Assembly: GCA_051009015.1 (NCBI GenBank)
Contig: JBPCWZ010000126.1
Span: 1 to 26,545, forward strand
DNA: 26,545 nucleotides
Direction of reading: 5' to 3'
Source of the DNA: JAHRAH01 sp051009015
GTDB lineage: Bacteria > Pseudomonadota > Gammaproteobacteria > Tethybacterales > Persebacteraceae
The notes under the pieces: model-generated
Databases searched by the model: none
What the model was told of the DNA's origin: nothing
The model's input: only the letters and a program-made list of their open reading frames with translations
Part shown: positions 14,981-22,045 of the stretch, piece by piece
Numbering within the stretch: the first letter of the stretch is position 1
Layout of the letters: every line of letters begins with the position of its first letter
Position numbers and translations under genes: made by a program

Positions 14981-16393
14981 CTACGCCTCCGGTTGCTTTT
15001 CTTCCGGCAAAAGGGTATCCAATTCCGTGGAAATGCTGTCGGTTTCCAAAATTGGTGCGTTAAACGAGTCCATCCGCATCCCCCTGCTGTCAATATCGCA
15101 CTTCGCAAGTCCGCCGTTTTCGCATACATACGCGCAAACATCGCCCTGCTTGATGTAATCGTTTTTGTCGTAGTGCTTGTGCTTGGACAAAAACTTCGCC
15201 TTACCCTTGGGATTGATATCCCCGGAAAGCATTATCAGGTTGTTCAGTTCTTTGACAATATAGTCGCTGTGCGTGGTCACAAGCACACGCCAACCGGCAT
15301 TGACGCAACGCGCCAACAACTGCGCCATCTTTATCTGATTTTCGGGGTGCAGGTGCGCTTCCGGCTCGTCAATGATAAGAAAATCCCCGGGGCGCGGCTT
15401 TTGTTTGATGCGAAAATAAAGCCCGGCAAGCCCCCGCGCCGAAGAAGATGCCAAATGCAACGGCAGCCGAAATCCGTTCTTCCCCGCTTTGGAGACAAAC
15501 AAAATCCCGTTGCTGTCGTCATGCTCATAATGCCCATCCATCATATCTTCTATGGGATGGTGCAACTTTCGCCCGTTGGCTTTGCCGGAATGCTCCGGCT
15601 GGTCCATCTGCCGGACATAATCAATATAGTCCGCTATCGGCTGGGCGTATCGTGCGCTACTGTCCCTTATGAGCATGGGGGCACCATACCCGCCGCGCCC
15701 TTTTTCGGGCAATTTCTGCAACATTTCCACCAAGCGGCTTTTGGTGAAATCCAATTCCTTGTAAAACAAATGGACGCCAAACCTCTCCGCGGGGACGATA
15801 AACGGCAGAGGCATTTGCCCTGCCAACATATATCCCCCGATGCAGCCGAGAGCAACGCCCTTACTCGCGGATTTTGGATGCCGGGCATCATCGGCGGTAT
15901 AGAGGATGCGGTCGCCTTGGCGGCGAAATTCCACATCGCCCATCACCGAGGCGAACAATCCCATTCCCCTCAGTTCTTTGCGCCCCATCTTTTCATCCAA
16001 AGTGTCGGGCCATTGAATTGGCGGAATTTCGCAACTCAGCGAAAACCCCTTCGGAGGTCTTTCGGCGGCGAGCGCATCCGCTATTCCCCGGCGGGAAAAA
16101 ATATGGCAATATTCACCCAATGCCGTTTTGACGGCACCTTCCACTTCGTCAAGTGACAACTGCTCCGACACACTGCGCGGAGCAACCCTCCGCCCAAGGG
16201 CGGTAAAATCGGGGACCATCTTTCGCGTTAGCATCATAGGATAATCCCTGCCCGCCACCATCCGCAAAAACCCGTAAATAGCGTAGGCAAGGTAGGTTTT
16301 GCCGGTATTGTTCTTTCCGGCGATGACCGTGAGTCGCCCCAGCCGCATCTCGGCTTTTTCAACGGGGCCCAACTTTTTGATAGTGAATTTCAC
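14981..16393 (-). CDS. AAA15/OLD-like ABC ATPase
   Basis: 470 aa from the GTG at 16393; the frame extends up to TTG 16453 (490 aa). Numbering here is for the 490-residue frame. Walker A is GKNNTGKT (46-53), a signature-like SSSARG lies at 336-341, Walker B is FLIIDEPEAHLHPE (358-371) and the switch His395 is in TTHSDYIV. This is the single-chain ABC ATPase type of OLD, AriA and related defence ATPases, with an inserted helical region between the Walker motifs. I prefer the GTG because relatives begin at the equivalent of VKFTIKKLGP and because a TACAAT -10 lies inside the longer frame; ATG 16426 is the alternative. It probably senses or assembles on a trigger and controls the nuclease-like partner encoded two bases downstream. 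Confidence 0.88.
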   Translation of the reverse strand: MKFTIKKLGPVEKAEMRLGRLTVIAGKNNTGKTYLAYAIYGFLRMVAGRDYPMMLTRKMVPDFTALGRRVAPRSVSEQLSLDEVEGAVKTALGEYCHIFSRRGIADALAAERPPKGFSLSCEIPPIQWPDTLDEKMGRKELRGMGLFASVMGDVEFRRQGDRILYTADDARHPKSASKGVALGCIGGYMLAGQMPLPFIVPAERFGVHLFYKELDFTKSRLVEMLQKLPEKGRGGYGAPMLIRDSSARYAQPIADYIDYVRQMDQPEHSGKANGRKLHHPIEDMMDGHYEHDDSNGILFVSKAGKNGFRLPLHLASSSARGLAGLYFRIKQKPRPGDFLIIDEPEAHLHPENQIKMAQLLARCVNAGWRVLVTTHSDYIVKELNNLIMLSGDINPKGKAKFLSKHKHYDKNDYIKQGDVCAYVCENGGLAKCDIDSRGMRMDSFNAPILETDSISTELDTLLPEEKQPEA

Positions 16394-16406
16394 TGCTTCG
16401 GTGGCG

Positions 16407-16445
16407 ATTGTACCACACGGATGCATTTTTTCGGCAAATTGCCGA
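16407..16445 (-). promoter_or_regulatory. Candidate promoter and palindromic operator of the ATPase/nuclease cassette
   Basis: A 15-bp perfect palindrome with one central base, TCGGCAAATTGCCGA, spans 16431-16445. Read on minus it contains a -35-like TTGCCG, and TACAAT (16412-16407) follows after a long 19-base spacer. A repressor bound there would block the promoter. Transcription would start about seven bases before GTG 16393. Confidence 0.45.
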
Positions 16446-16500
16446 GAAAACAAACCCGCCGTTATTGATAATCGGCACCTTCGCCATCAACGCCGTCTCC

Positions 16501-16528
16501 CCGCAAAAGCCGCTATACTAACACAAAA
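16501..16528. repeat. Right 28-bp direct repeat flanking the ATPase/nuclease cassette
   Basis: This copy differs from 14157-14184 at one base. Read on minus it gives a promoter-like TTTTGTGTTAGTATAGCGG, which in the left copy lies just before the RND operon. It could therefore be a duplicated promoter region. Confidence 0.75.
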
Positions 16529-16866
16529 TTGCCAAAGTCAATCCGTATTCGCATCCGTTTTATGCCTGCTTGCACAAGGCGGCGGAAGAATATAACGCCA
16601 AAGGCGTAAGTTTTGCACAACATTGGCAAAGGCAAACAAGCGGACAATCACTTTGACGCCTAGGAACGGGCAATGCCAGATGACGGCAATAGTTAAGCCG
16701 CCGGTTGTATCCGCATAAGTAGGGTATAATCGGCAACGGTATAAGTTGTCGTGATTGCTTCGGGCTTTTGATTCTGCAAGTGTGATGCCGTTATATCCGT
16801 CCCGGCGCCTTTTGTGGCGCGGCGTCGGGGTGTTGATAACCGCCGCATTTGGAAAGAACAAACCCG
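16529..16866. other. Intergenic stretch without a supported gene
   Basis: Short frames here on both strands lack recognisable motifs or ribosome sites. A TATAAT at 16725-16730 could be a -10 for the plus-strand methyltransferase, but no good -35 pairs with it. GGCGCC (16805-16810) and GGCGC (16816-16820) form a small hairpin without a T-run. Confidence 0.5.
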
Positions 16867-18102
16867 ATGGCATTTTTACCCCTTGACACTTGTCTGGCTT
16901 GCGCCGGCGCCGATATTGAGAAATATCTTGACCTCGGCAAAACGCCGCTCGCCAACTCTTATCACGATGGCGGCGCCGATTTGCCGCGTTATCCGCTCGG
17001 GTTGTCGGTGTGCCGGCAGTGCTGGCACAATCAACTGACGGTTGCCGTTACGCCGTCCGAGATGTTTTCGCATTACGCCTATGTAAGCGGCACTTCGCCC
17101 CGCCTGCGCGAATATTTTCGCGATTTTGCCCGGCAAACAACGGCGCAAACAGGCAGCGCCGGAAGAGTGTTGGATATCGGCTGCAACGACGGCTCGCAAC
17201 TGAATGCCTTTGCCGAACTCGGCTGGCACACTTTTGGCGTTGATGCGGCGCAAAATCTCGCCGAACGATGCGCCGAACACAAGATTATTACCGGTTTTTT
17301 CGGGGTTGATGCCGCCCGAAGATTGCGCGATACTTTCGGGACGGAAACGATGGATGTGCTGACGGCGCAAAATGTTTTCGCCCATACGGCGAAGATTGAT
17401 GATTTTCTTGCCGGCTGCCGGATGCTGATGTCGCCCCGCTCGCGCCTGTTGATTCAAACCAGTCAGGCGATGATGTTTGAGAATAACGAGTTTGACACAA
17501 TCTATCACGAGCACATTAGTTTTTTTTCGGTTAGCAGCATGGCGGCTTGTGCAAAGCGTGCCGGGTTGCTGCTTACCGATGTGCGCATCGCCGACATTCA
17601 CGGCGGCAGTTATGTTTTTACGCTAATGCCCGATGCGCCCGGCGCCCCGCAACCTTCGCAAGCGGTAGCGGACAGATTGCTCGCCGAAAAGCCGCGCCGC
17701 GAGCGCGGTTTTTATGCGCGCTATGCCGGCGGCGTCGGGCGCACGATTGCCGATTTTGACAAAGCAACAAACGCCCTTCGCCTTGAAGGGCGCAAACTGA
17801 TAGGGCTGGGAGCGGCGGCAAAAGGCATCAGTTTTATCAATGTGGCGGGCTGCCGCCCCGATTATATTGTGGATAACAATCCCCTGAAATGCGGCTTGCT
17901 GTCGCCCGGCGGCAATGTCGCCATTGTCGCACCGGACAAACTGCGCGATGAAAAATCTCCCGTTGCCTTTATCGCGCTGGCGTGGAATCTTCTGGACGAA
18001 ATGCTCGGGCAAATAAACGCCATTGCGCCGCAACTGGATTATGCGGTGCTGCGTTATTTTCCGCGCGTTGTTGCGGACAAACCCGCGCGCAAGTTGTCAT
18101 AA
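16867..18102 (+). CDS. SAM-dependent C-methyltransferase (Methyltransf_13/23/14 architecture)
   Basis: 411 aa. It has the three-part layout of sugar C-methyltransferases such as NovU/TylC3-type enzymes. An N-terminal zinc site has four Cys (C9, C12, C49, C52: CLAC...VCRQC). A Rossmann SAM domain has VLDIGCNDGS (101-110), and the C-terminal domain has GRKLIGLGAAAKGISF and DYIVDNNPLKCG. Such enzymes methylate carbon 3 of NDP-deoxyketosugars; related proteins act on other ketone-containing substrates. No sugar-biosynthesis genes adjoin it, so the substrate is unknown. ATG 16867 is preferred over TTG 16849 because the zinc domain begins right after it and GGAAAG lies ten bases ahead. Confidence 0.88.
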   Translation: MAFLPLDTCLACAGADIEKYLDLGKTPLANSYHDGGADLPRYPLGLSVCRQCWHNQLTVAVTPSEMFSHYAYVSGTSPRLREYFRDFARQTTAQTGSAGRVLDIGCNDGSQLNAFAELGWHTFGVDAAQNLAERCAEHKIITGFFGVDAARRLRDTFGTETMDVLTAQNVFAHTAKIDDFLAGCRMLMSPRSRLLIQTSQAMMFENNEFDTIYHEHISFFSVSSMAACAKRAGLLLTDVRIADIHGGSYVFTLMPDAPGAPQPSQAVADRLLAEKPRRERGFYARYAGGVGRTIADFDKATNALRLEGRKLIGLGAAAKGISFINVAGCRPDYIVDNNPLKCGLLSPGGNVAIVAPDKLRDEKSPVAFIALAWNLLDEMLGQINAIAPQLDYAVLRYFPRVVADKPARKLS

Positions 18103-18120
18103 CGCGCTTGCGGGAAAAAT

Positions 18121-18147
18121 GACGGCATTATGATTTGCCGTCTTTTT
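18121..18147. terminator. Bidirectional intrinsic terminator between the methyltransferase gene and hemL
   Basis: GACGGCA (18121-18127) pairs with TGCCGTC (18136-18142) around an eight-base loop. TTTTT follows on plus, and the preceding GGGAAAAAT gives a T-run on minus. It ends both convergent genes and overlaps the last codons of hemL. Confidence 0.85.
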
Positions 18148-19465
18148 GCGCCGCTATTTGCGACAAGGATGCGGTCGCGGCTTTAATGGTTTTTTCGGTT
18201 TCGGTTTCGGTGTGGGCTGTTGTTGTAAATGACGCTTCAAAGGGCGAAGGGGCGAGATAAACGCCGCAGTTAAGCATTTGGCGATGAAAAGCGCGGAATG
18301 CTTTGATATCGCATTGTTGCGCTTCCGTCAGGTTTTTTGGCGGAGACGGGCTAAAATAAAAGCCGAACATTCCGCCGATGGATTGCGCGCAAAGATTAAT
18401 ACCGCTTGCCCTGCCCGCTTCGTTAAATGCCGCCGCCAATGTTGCGGTTTGTTGCGAAAGCGCATCATAAAAACCTTCGGCGGCGGTAAGTTTGACGGCA
18501 GCCAAACCCGCAGCCAGAGCGACAGGGTTGCCGGATAATGTCCCCGCCTGATAAACATTGCCTTCGGGAGCGAGATGTTTCATAATATCCGCCCTCCCGC
18601 CAAAAGCCGCCGCCGGTAATCCGCCGCCGATAATCTTTCCCAGACAGCACAAATCGGCGCGCAAGTTAAAAACTTCCATCGCCCCGCCGCGCGCAAGCCG
18701 AAAGCCGGTCATCACTTCGTCAACTATCAAAACCGCGCCGTATTTGTCGCAGCATTCGCGCAGGGTTTGCAAAAAATCACTTGCCGGAATTATCATATTC
18801 ATATTTCCCGCCACCGCTTCAACAATCACCGCCGCGACGGCATCTCCCTCTTTGGCAAAAATATCGGCAACCGCCTGCGCATCGTTGTAGGGCAAAACAA
18901 TCGTATCCTTTGCCGCTCCTTCGGTAACGCCCGCCGATGATGGTTTTCCGCTTTCGCCAAATGTCAGCGCGCCGGAACCGGCGGCAACAAGCAAAGAATC
19001 GCTATGCCCGTGATAGCAACCCGCGAACTTGACAATCTTATCCCTGCCGGTAAAACCGCGCGCCAATCTTAGCGCGCTCATTGTCGCTTCGGTGCCGGAA
19101 CTGACGGCGCGCATGGATTCCATCACCGGCATCGCCGCCGCTATCTGTTCGGCAAAGGCGCATTCCAATGCCGTCGGCGCGCCAAAGCCCAAACCCTTGC
19201 GCGCTTGTGTTTCAACTGCGGCGGCGATTTGCAAGTTTGCATGTCCGGCGATGACGGCACCCCACGAACAAACATAATCAATATAATCATTGCCGTCTTC
19301 GTCAAACAAATACGCCCCATCGCCGCGGGAGATAAAAACCGGCTCGCCGCCGACTGACGAAAAAGCCCGCACAGGAGAGTTAACCCCTCCGGCAATGCGG
19401 TTTTTGGCGCGGCGAAAAAGCACCCGCGATTTTTCGTTATTGTTTGTTGTGTTTTTTGTCATCAT
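18128..19465 (-). CDS. hemL: Glutamate-1-semialdehyde 2,1-aminomutase HemL
   Basis: 445 aa. This cytosolic PLP enzyme converts glutamate-1-semialdehyde to 5-aminolevulinate, the C5 entry to haem. Motifs: GGVNSPVRAFSSVGGEP near the N-terminus, SSGTEATMSALRLARG (122-137), FAGCYHGHSDSLL, LIVDEVMTGFRLARGG, and the PLP lysine in CLGKIIGGGLPAAAFGG (Lys277), then YQAGTLSGNPVALAAG. AAGGAC precedes the ATG; 19465 and 19462 are both possible. It begins 23 nt after the HPr-EI gene, so it is probably co-transcribed with the PTS genes. Use of HemL argues against most Alphaproteobacteria. Confidence 0.97.
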   Translation of the reverse strand: MMTKNTTNNNEKSRVLFRRAKNRIAGGVNSPVRAFSSVGGEPVFISRGDGAYLFDEDGNDYIDYVCSWGAVIAGHANLQIAAAVETQARKGLGFGAPTALECAFAEQIAAAMPVMESMRAVSSGTEATMSALRLARGFTGRDKIVKFAGCYHGHSDSLLVAAGSGALTFGESGKPSSAGVTEGAAKDTIVLPYNDAQAVADIFAKEGDAVAAVIVEAVAGNMNMIIPASDFLQTLRECCDKYGAVLIVDEVMTGFRLARGGAMEVFNLRADLCCLGKIIGGGLPAAAFGGRADIMKHLAPEGNVYQAGTLSGNPVALAAGLAAVKLTAAEGFYDALSQQTATLAAAFNEAGRASGINLCAQSIGGMFGFYFSPSPPKNLTEAQQCDIKAFRAFHRQMLNCGVYLAPSPFEASFTTTAHTETETEKTIKAATASLSQIAAQKDGKS

Positions 19466-19488
19466 CCCGTCCTTTTTTGTTATGCCTT

Positions 19489-21603
19489 TTATGCCGCCGT
19501 CCGTTTGTTGCTTTTGTTTCTTCCGTCCCGTTTTTGCGCTTCGCTTTCGGCAAAGGCGCGGGCGGCTTCGGGCGTTTGCGCGGTAAGCAAGCGGCGTCGG
19601 GTTGCAGCCAAATCATTAATATTTTCGCCGCCGATGACATCGCGCACGCGGGCGATTTGCGATACATTCATTGACAACCGCCGAAAGCCGAGCGCCAAAA
19701 GCAGCGGCGTCAAAGCCGGATCGCCGGCTATCTCCCCGCACAAAGTCACCGGTTTATTGGCGCGGCGGGCGTTGTCGGTTGTCATCGCCAAAAGGCGCAA
19801 GATAGCCGGATGCAAAGGGTCGGAAAGCGCCGCCAGTTTTTCATCTCCCCTGTCCACCGCCAGAGTATATTGCACCAAATCATTACTGCCGACCGAAAAA
19901 AAACCCAGATGACGGGCGAAAGCGCGCATGACAAAAACAGCAGCCGGCACTTCTATCATCGCGCCAAGTTGCGGCGACGGCGCATCCAGTTTTCGCAATG
20001 CCCGCAGTTGCTCGCGGGCGTGATTGATTAAAGTCGCCGTTTGCAAAAGTTCCGCCGGTGCCGACAACATCGGCAAAAGTATCTTTCCCGCTCCCGTGCC
20101 GGTTTCGGCAAAAGCGCGCAACAACGCCCGCAACTGGTCAAGAAACAACTCCGGTGCCGCCAGACAATAGCGAATGGCGCGCAAGCCCAGCGGGCTCGTC
20201 ATCGGATTAGCATTCCCGCTTGCGCTATTGCGGCGGCTTTCGGGGGTGTTTATCTTGTCGGCGCCCAAATCCAGCGTGCGAAAGACAACCGGCAAAGGCG
20301 AAGTCCGCCGCAATACATCGCGGTATATCTCAAACTGCTCGTCTTCCGAAGGCGGCGCGCTGCGGTTGAGAAAAACAAACTCGGTGCGAAACAAACCAAT
20401 GCCGTCCGCGCCAAAACGCAAAGCATCGCCGACTTCGCCGGGAAACTCAATATTCGTCTCCAACAAAATCTTCTCGCCATCCAGAGTCATCACGCCGCCG
20501 GTTTTTGTTTTGGCGCGGGTTTTGCCCGGTTTTTTCGCCGCTTTTTTGGCGCGCGCAAGGGCGTTGTCGTCCGGGCGGATAATGGCGACATCCTGCCCGG
20601 GGTCAATGATTATCATATCGCCATCTTGCGCCGCCGCCAAAACGCCCGCCGCGCCGACAAGCGCCGGAATGCCCAAACTGCGGGCGACAATGGCGGTATG
20701 CGACATTCCGCCGCCGGTTTCGGTAACAAACCCCCGGCATCCCGCCTGTCGCAAGTTGATAACCGATGCCGGATCCAAATCTTCGGCTATCAATATTTCC
20801 GGCGCCGTTGTTTTGGCTTTGCCGCCGTTTGCCATTGCCGCAAGCAAGCGGCGCATGACATGGTCAATATCGCGCCCGCGTTCGCGAAAATATTCGTCTT
20901 CTATGCGCCGGAAGTTGGCGCGGATTAAATCCACCCTTTCTTTCAACGCCCATTCGCCATTAATGCGCCGCCGCCGGATTATCTCGCGCGGTTTTATGCA
21001 TATCTCCGGGTCGTCCAAAAGGTTGCGGTAAAGGTCAATAAAAGGCGCAATCTCCGCCGCCCCCGGCAACTGACGGGCGCGTTTGCCGAGGGCGTCCAAT
21101 TCGGCGCGGGTGTCGGCAAGTGCTTTTTCAAACCTTGCACACTCGGCGGCGGTTTGCGCGGCATTAATGCGATATCTTGGCACATCCGATTCGCCGGGCA
21201 TTCGTATGCGCGCTTCGCCGGATGCCATTGTATCGCCGACTCCGGTGCCGTATATTTTTTGCATTGCCGCATTGCCGGTTGTGTTTTCGCCGCGCGGGAC
21301 GGCGGGAGCGGCGGGAAGTTGCGGGTTGTTATCAACGGCATCGTCATTAAACCCGCCCGCTATCAACTCCAAAATATCGGCGACCGCCGCTTCGGCATCT
21401 TCACCGCTGGCTTCAACCGTCAGTTCGCTGTGCTGGCTTGCGACAAGCATCAGCAAAGATGCGACACTTGCGGCATCGGCATTCCGCCGCCCTTTGCGGA
21501 TAGTTATCGTGCTTTTGTGGCGGGCGGCGCGTTTGGCGAGCATTGTAGCCGGACGGGCATGCAAGCCGCGGCTATTGACAATAACGGCGCGGGCTTGTAT
21601 CAT
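19489..21603 (-). CDS. ptsI: Fused HPr-Enzyme I phosphotransferase
   Basis: 704 aa. Residues 1-90 are an HPr domain with NSRGLHARPA (phospho-His) and a Ser-containing ADAASVASLLML helix. A 30-residue linker leads to complete Enzyme I, which takes phosphate from PEP. It shows GGGMSHTAIVARSLGIPALVG with the active-site His, GLFRTEFVFLNR, FRTLDLGADKINTP, IEVPAA, FSVGSNDLVQYTLAVDRG and CGEIAGD. HPr and EI are usually separate; the fusion lets phosphate pass within one chain. The start at 21603 matches the HPr N-terminus and avoids overlap with the EIIA gene. An eight-codon mini-ORF begins at the EIIA stop (TAATG) and ends on the HPr start (ATGA), possibly coupling translation. No EIIB or EIIC gene is nearby. 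Confidence 0.93.
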   Translation of the reverse strand: MIQARAVIVNSRGLHARPATMLAKRAARHKSTITIRKGRRNADAASVASLLMLVASQHSELTVEASGEDAEAAVADILELIAGGFNDDAVDNNPQLPAAPAVPRGENTTGNAAMQKIYGTGVGDTMASGEARIRMPGESDVPRYRINAAQTAAECARFEKALADTRAELDALGKRARQLPGAAEIAPFIDLYRNLLDDPEICIKPREIIRRRRINGEWALKERVDLIRANFRRIEDEYFRERGRDIDHVMRRLLAAMANGGKAKTTAPEILIAEDLDPASVINLRQAGCRGFVTETGGGMSHTAIVARSLGIPALVGAAGVLAAAQDGDMIIIDPGQDVAIIRPDDNALARAKKAAKKPGKTRAKTKTGGVMTLDGEKILLETNIEFPGEVGDALRFGADGIGLFRTEFVFLNRSAPPSEDEQFEIYRDVLRRTSPLPVVFRTLDLGADKINTPESRRNSASGNANPMTSPLGLRAIRYCLAAPELFLDQLRALLRAFAETGTGAGKILLPMLSAPAELLQTATLINHAREQLRALRKLDAPSPQLGAMIEVPAAVFVMRAFARHLGFFSVGSNDLVQYTLAVDRGDEKLAALSDPLHPAILRLLAMTTDNARRANKPVTLCGEIAGDPALTPLLLALGFRRLSMNVSQIARVRDVIGGENINDLAATRRRLLTAQTPEAARAFAESEAQKRDGRNKSNKRTAA

Positions 21604-21625
21604 CTCGGCAAACAAAAAAGCGGCA

Positions 21626-22030
21626 TTAGCAAACAACGGCGGCGCGGGCGGCTTCGGTCGTCCGCTTGCGCATTTCGTCAAGCGGCAGGTGGCGGCGGTT
21701 AACCGCTTCCAGCAACATCGCCAGGTTCAAACCGAAAGCGCAACAAACGGCATTGTCGCTTTTGCCGACAACGGCGGCGACATTCGCCTGCGTGGAGCCA
21801 AACAAATCGCACAGGATTAAAACGCCGCCGGTGTTTTGTTTCAGGTTTTCCGCCGCTTCGCGCACTTGTTCTTCTATCTCCCCGCGCCGCTCGGTGCCGA
21901 GCAGCGATATGGCAAAAACCTTGGCGGGCCATTCGCCGAGAATATGCGCCGCCGATTCCAGCAGGCAGTCGCCCTGCCGCCCGCGCGTTAGCAAAAGAAT
22001 GCCGTTATATGCCGGTTTTTGGTTTTGCAC
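21626..22030 (-). CDS. PTS EIIA of the mannose family, lacking the active-site His
   Basis: 134 aa, normal for the EIIA-Man/EIIA-DhaM fold. In proteobacteria with an incomplete PTS such proteins take phosphate from HPr and have regulatory roles. GILLLTRGRQGDCLLESAAHILGE (starting at residue 10) aligns with the usual GIL(L/I)(V/I)THG...LL.AA..I.G, but Arg16 (codon CGC) stands where the phosphorylated His (CAC/CAT) belongs. The later motif LCDLFGSTQANVAA is near normal. The start is GTG at 22030 with no clear ribosome site, 15 nt after the ilvD stop. It lies directly before HPr-EI, the classical order. Unless the substitution is a sequencing error, it cannot carry phosphate at this position. 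Confidence 0.85.
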   Translation of the reverse strand: MQNQKPAYNGILLLTRGRQGDCLLESAAHILGEWPAKVFAISLLGTERRGEIEEQVREAAENLKQNTGGVLILCDLFGSTQANVAAVVGKSDNAVCCAFGLNLAMLLEAVNRRHLPLDEMRKRTTEAARAAVVC

Positions 22031-22045
22031 AGGCGGGGGGATTTT

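Noticed and set aside
14993..16156. 387-codon open frame on plus
   Set aside because: Antisense to the AAA ATPase; no motif, signal or ribosome site.
16538..16873. 111-codon minus-strand frame before the methyltransferase
   Set aside because: No recognisable domain, no ribosome site, and it overlaps the methyltransferase start.
20041..20928. 295-codon open frame on plus
   Set aside because: Antisense to Enzyme I; low-complexity Arg/Gln product.
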